Assembly (NCBI GenBank): GCA_023435265.1
Contig: JAEYRZ010000207.1
Coordinates: forward strand, 1-27,648
Source: Pseudomonadota bacterium
Lineage (GTDB): Bacteria; Desulfobacterota; Desulfobacteria; Desulfobacterales; Desulfosarcinaceae
Length of the DNA: 27,648 bases
Direction: 5' to 3'
The notes beneath the pieces are model-generated. The model was given only the letters and a program-made list of their open reading frames with translations, was not told where the DNA came from and made no database searches. Every line of letters begins with the position of its first letter. Positions within the stretch are counted from its first letter, which is position 1. This document shows positions 1 to 7,445 of the stretch, one piece after another. A program made the translations under genes and the position numbers.

Positions 1-1821
1 AGTGTGGCCGCCCTGGTGGAGGCCATGTTCATGGCCGAAGTCAAAAACCTGCTGCTGACCGCGGGCCACGACCTCGACCGGCTGCAGCTGCCCGTCACTG
101 TGGGTGTCGCCGGCGGCGAGCAATACACGCTGCTGCGCGGCAAAGAGCAGACGGTCAAATCCGGGGACATGCTGATGGCCGACCGGGCGGGAGTGATTTC
201 GAGCATCGTCTACGGCCCCGATCAGCGGACGCAGATCGCCGGCGGGACCCGCAACGTCCTGTTTGCCGTGTACGCGCCGGCCGGTATCGACAAGCAAGCC
301 GTTCAGGCGCACCTCGAGGATATCCGGGAGTACGTGCAGGTCGTCTCCCCTGAGGCTCGCGTCGCGGCGCTCGAGGTGATCAGCGCGGCTTTCAAATCCC
401 GCGGAAAGGAATTCTCCATGCAGCCCGAACCCGGTCTCCAGGAGCGGATGTCCGCGCAGATGAGGGGCAAAGAACTCTTCGAGCAGGCGAAGTCATATGC
501 GCTTGACTACCTGGACCGTGTCCGAGAGCGCAATGTCTTCCCGAGCGAGCAAGCGGTTCGAGCGCTGGATGTTTTCGAGGAACCCTTCCCGGAGGACCCC
601 GGCGATGCGGCGCAGACCCTGCGCCTGCTGCACGAGTACGGCTCGCCGGCCACTGTGGCGCAGATTGGCGGGAGATATTTCGGCTTCGTCAACGGCAGCT
701 CGGTTCCGGCCGCCCTGGCGGCACGCTGGCTGTCGGACGTCTGGGACCAGAACGCCGCCATGTACACGACCTCGCCCCTCGTCTCCCAGCTGGAGGCGAC
801 CTGCGAGCGCTGGCTGGTGGATCTGCTGGCGCTGCCTGCCGGGACGGCCGCCGGTTTTGTCGCCGGCACCTCGACCGCCACCCTGTGCGGCCTGGCCGCG
901 GGACGCAATACCCTGCTCAGGCGCCAGGGCTGGGACGCGGGCGCTGACGGCCTGTTCGGCGCGCCACCCCTGCGCGTAGTGCTGGGCGCACAGGCTCATG
1001 CCACCGTGTTCAAGGCGCTGGCACTGCTGGGCCTCGGCCGGGCGCGTGTGGAAGTCGTACCCGCCGACGAGCAGGGGCGCCTCCGGGCGGACCGGCTGCC
1101 GGAGTTGGACAGCCGCTGCCTGGTGATCGCCCAGGCCGGCAACGTCAACAGCGGCAGCTTCGACCCGTTCGAGGCGGTCTGCGAGCGTGCCAGGCAGGCT
1201 GGCGCCTGGGTCCACGTCGACGGCGCCTTCGGCCTTTGGGCGGCCGGTTCGCGGTCCAAAAGACACCTGTTGCAGGGCAGCGCCATGGCCGACTCCTGGT
1301 CCGCCGACGCCCACAAGACGCTCAATGTCCCTTACGACTGCGGCATCGTGCTGTGCCGCCAGCGCGAGGCACTGACGGACGCCATGCAGGCGGCCGCCTC
1401 GTACCTTCCAACGGGCGAGCGGCGCGACGGCATGCACTACACCCCGGACATGTCGCGGCGCGCGAGGGCCGTCGAGCTCTGGGCCGCTATGCGCACGCTC
1501 GGCCGGGCGGGGGTGGAGGAGCTGGTGGACCGGCTCTGCGGCCACGCCCGGAGGTTCGCCGGGGTGCTGCAGGACAGGGGCTTCCGCGTCCTAAACGAGG
1601 TGGTTTTCAACCAGGTATTGGTCGCCTGCGACACGCCGGAGCTAACGGAGGCTACCCTCGACCGAATCCAGAAGTCCGGCGTGTGCTGGTGCGGCGGCGC
1701 CGTCTGGAACGGCGAGCCGGTCATCCGGATCAGCGTGTGCTCCTGGGCCACGACGGCGGAGGACGTGGCGTGTTCCGCGGCGGCTTTAGATGAAGCCCGA
1801 CGCGCGGCGGGAAAACACTGA
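1..1821 (+). CDS. B3/B4-domain / PLP-dependent (group II) amino-acid decarboxylase, fused frame, 5' partial
   Basis: The reading frame is open from the window edge to TGA at 1819-1821. The first ~130 codons resemble the C-terminal half of a stand-alone B3/B4 (PheRS-beta-like tRNA-binding) protein: LLRGKE, SGDMLMAD, GVISSIVYGPD and a VYAPAGI...AHLEDI ending. From Met139 (418) it is a fold-type I PLP decarboxylase of the aromatic/glutamate decarboxylase group: GGRYFGFVNG and WDQN near the start, HVDGAFG with Asp406 for the pyridine nitrogen, and SADAHKTLN with Schiff-base Lys438. Members usually convert an amino acid to its amine plus CO2; the substrate cannot be read here. No stop separates the two parts, yet a Shine-Dalgarno-like sequence precedes Met139, so the decarboxylase may also start on its own. 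The true start lies upstream; the GTG at 4 is only the first possible start inside the window. Domain calls are firm; whether the fusion is real is uncertain. Confidence 0.8.
   Translation, partial: SVAALVEAMFMAEVKNLLLTAGHDLDRLQLPVTVGVAGGEQYTLLRGKEQTVKSGDMLMADRAGVISSIVYGPDQRTQIAGGTRNVLFAVYAPAGIDKQAVQAHLEDIREYVQVVSPEARVAALEVISAAFKSRGKEFSMQPEPGLQERMSAQMRGKELFEQAKSYALDYLDRVRERNVFPSEQAVRALDVFEEPFPEDPGDAAQTLRLLHEYGSPATVAQIGGRYFGFVNGSSVPAALAARWLSDVWDQNAAMYTTSPLVSQLEATCERWLVDLLALPAGTAAGFVAGTSTATLCGLAAGRNTLLRRQGWDAGADGLFGAPPLRVVLGAQAHATVFKALALLGLGRARVEVVPADEQGRLRADRLPELDSRCLVIAQAGNVNSGSFDPFEAVCERARQAGAWVHVDGAFGLWAAGSRSKRHLLQGSAMADSWSADAHKTLNVPYDCGIVLCRQREALTDAMQAAASYLPTGERRDGMHYTPDMSRRARAVELWAAMRTLGRAGVEELVDRLCGHARRFAGVLQDRGFRVLNEVVFNQVLVACDTPELTEATLDRIQKSGVCWCGGAVWNGEPVIRISVCSWATTAEDVACSAAALDEARRAAGKH
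405..420 (+). promoter_or_regulatory. Internal ribosome binding site and ATG for the decarboxylase part
   Basis: A GGAAAGGA sequence stands about 6-7 bases before the in-frame ATG at 418. That ATG is where homology to PLP decarboxylases would be expected to begin (MQPEPGLQERM...). It suggests that a separate decarboxylase of about 467 residues can be translated, even though the upstream frame reads through without a stop. Confidence 0.45.
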
Positions 1822-2100
1822 CGCAGGCTGTTCAGGGAGCGGCGCCGGCCGGGCAAGCGGGCGGGAGCCAGGCGCGCCGCAATCGTCTCTTCGGACCGCT
1901 GCCCCATCGCCACTGCCAGCCACAAGTGTAAGTTCCGACGATTCTCAAGCCTCTGCGGCAGCGGGTTGCAAAACTTTTCGCCGAGCATATGTTCCAACGC
2001 AAACGACGTGATCGAGTAACCGGATCCCTGTTTAGCGTCGTTGTAAGAATTTGAGACGCAGACCCTTCAGCGGGGACCCCTTTGCCAGCAAGGAGGAGAA

Positions 2101-3198
2101 ATGCAGCCGTCCAATCGTCTTACGATCAGCGGGCTGCGCGTCCGCGCCGTCAAAGCCCCGCTACGGCTGCCCCTGCAGACCAGCAGCGGTATCATCGGCA
2201 TCGCCCCCCTGATTCTGATCGACCTATCGACCGAAGAAGGCGTGACGGGGCATTCCTATCTTTTCTGCTACACGCCGCTGGTGCTGAAGCCTGTCCGCCA
2301 GTTGCTAACCAACCTGGAGCCGGGTCTCAAAGGCCTCGCTGTCTCGCCCCTGGAGCTCGATCGCAGGCTGCAGGCGCAATTTCGCCTGCTTGGCGCCAAA
2401 GGCGTCGTGGGCATGGCGTTGGCCGGCATCGACATGGCAGCCTGGGATGCGCTGGCGCGACTTCAAGGACTTCCTCTGGCGCAGGCACTGGGCGCCGATC
2501 TGACCGCGATTCCAGCGTACAACAGCTGCGGCCTGGGAATGATCGGCGCCGAGCGGGTCGCACAGGAGGCTCAGGTTCTCTTGACCTCCGGCTTCAAGGC
2601 GATAAAGGTTCGGCTCGGCTACCCGAACCTCGAAACCGACATCGAGGTCGTGCACGCTGTGAAGGGCGCCGTCGGCGGCGACGTCCTGCTCATGTCGGAC
2701 TTCAACCAGGCCTTGCCGGTCCCCGAGGCCGTCCGACGCATCCAGGCGCTCGACGGAGAAGGCCTGTGCTGGATCGAAGAACCCACTCTGGCCGACAACT
2801 ACGAGGGGTACGCCGTCATCCGGCAGAAGGCCCGCACTCCCATCCAGATGGGCGAAAACTGGTGGGGAGTGCACGAGATGGCGCAGTGCCTGAAAGCCGG
2901 CGCCTCCGACCTGGGGATGCCAGACGCTATGAAGATCGGAGGGGTCACCGGCTGGTTGCGAGCGTCAGCTATAGCGGAAGCGGCCGGCATGCCACTCTCC
3001 TGCCATTTGTTCCCGGAGGTCAGCGTCCATCTGCTGGCGGCAACCCCCACGCGCCACTGGCTGGAATATGTCGACTGGGCGTCCCCTGTTCTGGCGGAGC
3101 CGATCCGGATCGAGAATGGCTGTGCGGTGCCGAGCAGCGCTCCCGGCAGCGGGATCGAGTGGAACGAAATCAATGTGAAACGCTACCTTGTAGGCTGA
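2101..3198 (+). CDS. Mandelate racemase-like enolase-superfamily enzyme with Lys-to-Arg at one catalytic position
   Basis: A 365-residue protein with an ideal ribosome site (AAGGAGGAGAA just before the ATG). It is collinear with Pseudomonas putida mandelate racemase as I recall it, with a constant +5 offset. Metal ligands are D200, E226 and E252 (family D195, E221, E247). The His-Asp dyad is H302 and D275 (H297, D270). E322 matches E317, N202 matches N197, K169 matches K164, and the lid motif GHSYLFCYTP is kept. The one key difference is R171 (IKVRLGYP) where the racemase has K166, the base acting on the (S) face. The fold predicts Mg-dependent abstraction of a proton alpha to a carboxylate. 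Racemase, epimerase or acid-sugar dehydratase activity are all possible. It lies 279 bp after the decarboxylase on the same strand; no functional link is evident. Confidence 0.88.
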   Translation: MQPSNRLTISGLRVRAVKAPLRLPLQTSSGIIGIAPLILIDLSTEEGVTGHSYLFCYTPLVLKPVRQLLTNLEPGLKGLAVSPLELDRRLQAQFRLLGAKGVVGMALAGIDMAAWDALARLQGLPLAQALGADLTAIPAYNSCGLGMIGAERVAQEAQVLLTSGFKAIKVRLGYPNLETDIEVVHAVKGAVGGDVLLMSDFNQALPVPEAVRRIQALDGEGLCWIEEPTLADNYEGYAVIRQKARTPIQMGENWWGVHEMAQCLKAGASDLGMPDAMKIGGVTGWLRASAIAEAAGMPLSCHLFPEVSVHLLAATPTRHWLEYVDWASPVLAEPIRIENGCAVPSSAPGSGIEWNEINVKRYLVG

Positions 3199-3380
3199 TG
3201 CCTCATGCGCAGAAGCTGTGCGCTTTGCGAAAGATGCGCGCTTTGCCTGACGATCCCGCCAACCATCAGCAGAATAGGAGAATCAATCCTGCAGGCTGAC
3301 TTGAATGAGTCTGATTCAGCCACCCGGCGTGGAAACGCGGAACAGCTCTATCAAACCATCCATCAAAAAAGGAGGTTCAA

Positions 3381-3629
3381 GTGGGAATTCTTTCCTGGAT
3401 CATCATGGGATTGATCGTCGGTGCGTTGGCGAAATTGATCATGCCGGGCAGGGATCCCGGTGGTATCATCGTCACTATCCTGATCGGGATTGCCGGTGCG
3501 TTCGTAGGCGGTTTTATCGGGTCGATGCTGGGGCTCGGTCCGGTGGAGGGGTTCAATATCGGGAGCTTGCTGCTGGCGATCGGCGGGGCCATACTGCTCT
3601 TGTTTCTGTACCGTAAGGTCAAGAAATAA
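3381..3629 (+). CDS. GlsB/YeaQ/YmgE-family small membrane protein
   Basis: An 82-residue, very hydrophobic protein starting with GTG at 3381, set by a strong AAAAAAGGAGGTTCAA ribosome site. It shows the family pattern: an N-terminal helix (GILSWIIMGLIVGALAKLI), the PGRDPGG loop, a glycine-rich second helix (ILIGIAGAFVGGFIGSMLG) and a third helix ending in a basic RKVKK tail. Family members are annotated as transglycosylase-associated or stress-response inner-membrane proteins; their biochemical role is poorly defined. It stands alone between the racemase-like gene and the ku remnant. The family call is confident; the function is not. Confidence 0.85.
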   Translation: MGILSWIIMGLIVGALAKLIMPGRDPGGIIVTILIGIAGAFVGGFIGSMLGLGPVEGFNIGSLLLAIGGAILLLFLYRKVKK

Positions 3630-3752
3630 ACGGCTGCCTTTTTATTACAGTCAGAACGGATGCTTTTTCGAACATTCCGATAGACTACTGATCATCGACC
3701 ACGATTACATCCGTGATTCGCGTGTTATAGGCTACTCATCTTTCTTTCCAAG

Positions 3753-4224
3753 TCACTTTGCCCTTACTCGCCTGAGGCTCTCCTCCAACACTCTGACCAG
3801 TTCGTCCTCCCGAGTGGGTTCCTTTAGATGAAGCGGAACAACTTTGATCTTTTCCCCTCCGGCTTTGCGCTGGATCATTTCCCAGAGCCTCGTCCGGTAG
3901 TCATTTCTGAACTGCGGATCGGAACGGTGCATCGAGCTTCTCGATCAGCTCCGTTCCGATCCGCAGTTCACGCTCGGTGACCGCCACCTGCCGAAACCAC
4001 AACTCCTCAGTGCTGTATACCTCGTCGGCTGATTTCAGAGTGGACAGCTCCAGGCCACCGTTCCCCGCGCGAAGAGCTCCCACAAACGTTCGGCGCCTCA
4101 TTGCCCAGTGGCAGATCCCAACACGTTCCGCTTCCTGCGCAGCCACGAAGGAATTGTACGTCTTAGGGCTGACATCCGGTCTCAGGTTAAAGTGGTGCTT
4201 GTAAAAGCGCGGATCCGAAGGCAT
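3753..4224 (-). pseudogene. ku: Remnant of Ku (NHEJ DNA-end-binding protein), truncated and frameshifted
   Basis: Read on the minus strand, an open stretch starting at ATG 4224 gives MPSDPRFYKHHFNLRPD, then a Ku-type core: YNSFVAAQEAERVGICHWAM, LRAGNGGLELSTLKSADEV, and VTERELRIGTELIEKLDAPF. It then meets TGA at 3901-3903. Dropping one C (one G on the plus strand at 3921/3922) restores the frame as APFDPQFRNDYRTRLW and continues with a Ku-like tail (EMIQRKAGGEKIKVV...LVRVLEESLRRVRAK) to TGA at 3753-3755. The N-terminal half of a bacterial Ku, including much of the DNA-encircling barrel, is missing. No ligD lies nearby. The family call is firm from motif order. Inactivity is inferred from truncation plus frameshift, though one base could be a sequencing error. 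Confidence 0.75.
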
Positions 4225-4225
4225 T

Positions 4226-4501
4226 TTCCTAAGTGACGAACAGGCGGCGGCTGTCACAGGGATCGCCTGTGAAAAGTTCTCGATCCTGACCGGAGTCCCC
4301 GGCTGAAAGACAACGGCGACCAGGGTTCTGGTAAGGCTGCTCGAGGCCATGCGCCTTAAAGTGCTGCTTGCCGCTCCCACAGGGCGCGCTGCCCAGAGAA
4401 TGATCGAGGTGATCGGCAAGGAGGCCAAGACCATTCATCGTCTCCTGGAATGGCAGGTTGCGAGCCGGCGCAAGCCGTGCTCCCTGATTTATTCTGTGTG
4501 A
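4226..4501 (+). pseudogene. recD2: Remnant of RecD2/ExoV-alpha helicase with stop in Walker A
   Basis: The plus-strand frame through 4238 reads FLSDEQAAAVTGIACEKF, then SILTGVPG, a TGA at 4304-4306, then KTTATRVLVRLLEAMRLKVL and LAAPTGRAAQRM...GKEAKTIHRLLEW. This is the N-terminal helicase segment of RecD/RecD2: an LSxEQ lead-in, Walker A and APTGRAA. Walker A should read GxPGxGKTT; here it is one codon short and carries the stop, as if three bases were lost. Homology fades after HRLLEW near 4455, and the frame stops at 4499-4501. Both the upstream domain and all later helicase motifs are absent. It lies back to back with the ku remnant, with the joint near 4225. Confidence 0.7.
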
Positions 4502-4826
4502 GACTTTTTTCTGGCCGCTAACGCCAGGTTGAAAAAACTGTTTGTGGTTCGGCCTATAATTTGGTAAGCGACCTTATCTCACCTCAGACTCCTTTAACTC
4601 ACCTTTTACCGCTGGGTTCATAAGGCAAAGCGAAGCGCCAACGCCAAGCAGATAGTCTTGTTTGATATCCCAATTCCGCGACTTGAGCGTAGTCCGGCTG
4701 AATGCTTGATCCTTTTTCAACTCTTTCCAAAACATTATTCCAGTGAAAGGGGGGACAACGAATTAAGAGCCGCTCGGTGCCGGTTTTTGGATTGGACAAG
4801 CTTCGAACCATCATAAGGAGGAAACC
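4502..4826. other. Intergenic region upstream of the peroxidase gene
   Basis: I see no credible gene in these ~325 bases. The stretch is AT-richer than its surroundings and holds a promoter-like pair (see 4529-4560) and the TAAGGAGGAAACC ribosome site of the peroxidase gene at its right end. Confidence 0.5.
4529..4560 (+). promoter_or_regulatory. Possible sigma-70 type promoter
   Basis: TTGAAA at 4529-4534 and a perfect TATAAT at 4555-4560, separated by 20 bases, which is longer than the usual 16-18. It points toward the peroxidase gene about 270 bp away. The -10 match is good, but the long spacer and distance keep this tentative. Confidence 0.3.
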
Positions 4827-6014
4827 ATGGGTAAAAAGGTGCTTATCATCCTTGCTTTATTCTTGGCGCTAATAGCTGGATCCGCCATGACGCAAGTACT
4901 TACAGACGAGGAGGAGTTGGGGAAAGCCATTTTTTTCGATAAAAGTTTATCAATTAAAAACAATCAGTCCTGCGCTTCCTGCCATGCACCCAATGTGGGA
5001 TGGACCGGCCCTGTTCCGGGGATCAATAAAAAAGGGTCGGTATATTTTGGATCTGTCCGGACGAGGTTTGGCAATCGGAAACCTCCTGCAGTCGCTTATG
5101 CCGGGGATAGCCCCCCTTTGTACTATGATGCAGATGAAGAAGTATGGATAGGGGGTATGTTCTGGGATGGCCGGGCCACAGGTTGGGTCTTGGGCGATCC
5201 CTTGGCTGAACAGGCTCAGGGGCCTTTTTTAAACCCATTGGAGCAGGCTCTGCCGGACGCGTCGTACGTCGTGAACAGGGTATGCAATTCCAAGTATTCT
5301 TCCTTGTTCAAAACCGTTTATGGCGAGGATATTTGCAGCAGCGTACCAGAAGCCTACAACCGCATCGCCCAGGCCATTGCTGCTTACGAGCGGTCCTCGG
5401 AAGTCGATCAATTCAGCTCCAAGTATGACGCCTATATGGCCGGAGAGGTTGAACTGACGCCTAAAGAGTCGAGGGGTCTCCAACTGTTCAGGGGCGAAAA
5501 GGCGATGTGTGCGGATTGCCACGTGGAACCGCTTTTCACTGATTTTACATATGATAATCTCGGACTGCCGCGGAATCCGCAGAACCCCTTTTATTTCGAG
5601 CCGGAATGGAACCCTGAAGGTTTGGCCTGGGTGGACAGCGGTCTCGGAGGGTTTTTAAAATCCGCGGGATTCGGAGAAGATTTTTATCTTGAAGCTTGGG
5701 GAAAAATGAAAGTTCCAACGTTACGAAACGTCGACAAACGTCCAGGGAACGGTTTCGTGAAAGCGTTCGGCCATAACGGCTATTTCAAGAGCCTCGAAGG
5801 GATCGTTCACTTTTACAACACCCGGGATGTGAAGCCCGTGTGTCCTGACGAATTCACGACCGAAAAAGATGCAATCGCCCAGGGTTGCTGGCCGCGGCCG
5901 GAAGTGATTGAAAACGTCAACATGGATGAATTAGGAAATTTAGAACTGACTCCGGCTGAAGAGGATGATATTGTTGCTTTTCTAAAGACATTGTCCGATG
6001 GATATCGGCCCTGA
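4827..6014 (+). CDS. Periplasmic di-heme cytochrome c peroxidase, MauG/CcpA family
   Basis: A 395-residue protein with a clear Sec signal peptide (basic MGKK, then a hydrophobic stretch to about residue 21) and a strong ribosome site (TAAGGAGGAAACC). It carries two c-type heme motifs, CASCH at 49-53 and CADCH at 228-232, the spacing expected for the two-domain bacterial peroxidases. Other family landmarks are ELGKAIFFDKSLS, FWDGRA, AIAAYERSSEVDQFSSKYDAY, KMKVPTLRNV and GYFKSLEGIVHFYN. Such enzymes reduce hydrogen peroxide to water in the periplasm with electrons from small cytochromes; MauG-type relatives instead oxidise proteins. It is monocistronic by spacing and visibly lower in GC than its neighbours. 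Its role is probably peroxide defence, alongside rubrerythrin further on. Length and motif order argue for an intact gene. Confidence 0.92.
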   Translation: MGKKVLIILALFLALIAGSAMTQVLTDEEELGKAIFFDKSLSIKNNQSCASCHAPNVGWTGPVPGINKKGSVYFGSVRTRFGNRKPPAVAYAGDSPPLYYDADEEVWIGGMFWDGRATGWVLGDPLAEQAQGPFLNPLEQALPDASYVVNRVCNSKYSSLFKTVYGEDICSSVPEAYNRIAQAIAAYERSSEVDQFSSKYDAYMAGEVELTPKESRGLQLFRGEKAMCADCHVEPLFTDFTYDNLGLPRNPQNPFYFEPEWNPEGLAWVDSGLGGFLKSAGFGEDFYLEAWGKMKVPTLRNVDKRPGNGFVKAFGHNGYFKSLEGIVHFYNTRDVKPVCPDEFTTEKDAIAQGCWPRPEVIENVNMDELGNLELTPAEEDDIVAFLKTLSDGYRP

Positions 6015-6476
6015 GGGCAAGACCAGCGTAATTTGAACAAAATTCCGAACACAATTCCGGGGACACCATACTGATCTATCGCTTTGCGCCCGCTTATGCG
6101 GCTTCGATTCTCTACCCAATGCCACACGTAATGCCCGATAAATTATCTCTGCTCAATGAACACTGCCCGTTCTTGCTGCCGGAAGTCATAACTTTCAACC
6201 TGGCATAATTGGAAAAGCTCGCGCCAGGTATCCGGCTATCCGCGATGTGTATGATGACCCCCGGAATTCCGCGAGGAACGACCGCCGGTGGCAGTATTTT
6301 GTAGTCATCCGCCGTCGGACCTTCGGTACGTGCCGCATTTTTACAGGCTGAAACCCATATACTCCGTACCGTGCTGGAACTAACTTTGATTCAGCAACAG
6401 GGAATCTGCTGTTGTCATTCAAGCTCTGCTGTTGTCATTCAAGATGGTTCAAATTCGATGTCCACAGGAGGCTCGT
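6015..6476. other. Intergenic region, no gene seen
   Basis: These ~460 bases hold no ORF with recognisable protein features. Near the left end is ATTCCGAACACAATTCCGGGGACACC, resembling a dispersed AATTCCGGGGACACC motif I recall from many environmental proteobacterial genomes (from memory, unverified). At the right end is a 20-bp-period tandem duplication (6405-6443) just before the PRC-barrel gene. I see no clear promoter or terminator. Confidence 0.4.
6405..6443 (+). repeat. 20-bp tandem duplication upstream of the PRC-barrel gene
   Basis: TCTGCTGTTGTCATTCAAG occurs at 6405-6423 and again at 6425-6443, so the unit repeats with a 20-base period. It lies 34 bases before the ATG at 6477, in the probable 5' leader. 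Confidence 0.8.
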
Positions 6477-7181
6477 ATGAAGAAGATGAAATTTACAGCT
6501 GCTTTAAGTACTTTTGTTGCCGGGAGCATGTTATTCCTGGGTACGGCATCCGCCGACGAAGCAGATGTAAAAGTGCGGCAGGAACGTTCTGCAATCGAGG
6601 TGCAGGATCAGAAGCAGGTCATGAGTGCCGATCAGTTGATCGGAAAGTCGATCTCGAATGATCAAAATCAAGACCTTGGGACCGTAAAGGACCTGCTTTT
6701 CAGTACTGATGGAGAACTCGAATACATCGTGCTGTCGGAAGGTGGAGTGCTGGGAGTCGGTGGTGATTTGATTCCGATTCCGTTTGCATCCGTCCAGGAC
6801 GACCTCAACTTCCAGGGGGACAATATTCTGATCGCAAACCTGACGGAAGATAGAGTAAAGAGCGCCCCGAAGTTCAAGGAAGATGACCTGGCGAGCCTGG
6901 AGCAGGGTTCCGGGGATGTTTATAATGAAGTACATGCCTATTTCGGGCAGGACGAAGCTGGACGGACGAAATCAATGTCTCAGGATCGATCCATGGAAAA
7001 GTCCATGAGCAAAGATAAGTCCATGTCCGGCGACAAATCCATGACGCACGATAAGTCGATGACCAAGAGTCAGTCCAAGACCTGGAACAAGCAGAATCAG
7101 GAATCCATGGACCGCCCTGACGTGGCTGATCCAGACGCAACGCCTAAAGAATACCAGAGAGGTACAAAAGAACAAGAATAA
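6477..7181 (+). CDS. Secreted PRC-barrel domain protein with Lys/Ser/Met repeat tail
   Basis: The start is placed at ATG 6477 (MKKMKFTAALS...), preceded by ACAGGAGGCTCGT; the frame extends 15 codons further up, but that would bury the signal peptide. Residues 1-26 form a signal peptide ending TASA. Residues about 45-115 form a PRC-barrel domain (SADQLIGKSISNDQNQDLG, VKDLLFSTDGELEYIVLSEGG, LIPIPFASV). The C-terminal third is low complexity: from about residue 165, KSM-S/T-x-D units repeat (KSMSQD, KSMSKD, KSMSGD, KSMTHD), then a polar tail. PRC-barrel proteins of this type are often linked to envelope stress; the function here is unknown. A strong terminator follows at 7230. The protein is probably periplasmic. 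Confidence 0.85.
   Translation: MKKMKFTAALSTFVAGSMLFLGTASADEADVKVRQERSAIEVQDQKQVMSADQLIGKSISNDQNQDLGTVKDLLFSTDGELEYIVLSEGGVLGVGGDLIPIPFASVQDDLNFQGDNILIANLTEDRVKSAPKFKEDDLASLEQGSGDVYNEVHAYFGQDEAGRTKSMSQDRSMEKSMSKDKSMSGDKSMTHDKSMTKSQSKTWNKQNQESMDRPDVADPDATPKEYQRGTKEQE
6969..7074 (+). repeat. Coding repeat of KSM-S/T-x-D units
   Basis: Imperfect 18-bp-period units encode KSMSQD, (RSME)KSMSKD, KSMSGD, KSMTHD, KSMTKS inside the PRC-barrel gene. The codons vary between units (AAG/AAA, TCC/TCA/TCG), so the repeat is old or is kept at the protein level. Confidence 0.75.
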
Positions 7182-7229
7182 CGGACGTCAATAATCGATA
7201 AGGAGCAGGCAAGCGCCGCTTCGCAACCC

Positions 7230-7264
7230 AGAAGGAGTGTGCCGTTTCGGCGCGCTCCTTCTTT
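7230..7264 (+). terminator. Intrinsic terminator after the PRC-barrel gene
   Basis: AGAAGGAGTGTGCC pairs along all 14 positions (two G-U pairs) with GGCGCGCTCCTTCT across a GTTTC loop, followed by a short T-run. It sits about 50 bases after the stop codon at 7181. Confidence 0.85.
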
Positions 7265-7445
7265 AGCGTGACTGAAGCCCCTGCAATCATCAATGGATCG
7301 AGACAGGAGGCAGGCATTCAGGCAAACTTAAGGGGCCGGTCCGGTCTCAGTTGCCTAGTTGATTTCGTGATCTTTGCCATGCTATTGAAAAATTATCGGC
7401 AGCATCTCATATTACAGCAATGCCGATGTTTAGGGGAACCATCAC

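Noticed and set aside
493..1545. 350-codon minus-strand frame across the decarboxylase gene
   Set aside because: It lies opposite a gene with clear catalytic motifs; its own translation is Arg/Gly/Ala-rich with no domain, as expected for a GC-rich shadow frame.
2082..3299. 405-codon plus-strand frame overlapping the racemase-like gene
   Set aside because: It is in another frame of a well-supported enzyme gene and gives arginine- and serine-rich text without family motifs.
4599..4814. 71-codon minus-strand frame before the peroxidase gene
   Set aside because: No ribosome site, no recognisable motif, and it overlaps the probable peroxidase promoter region.
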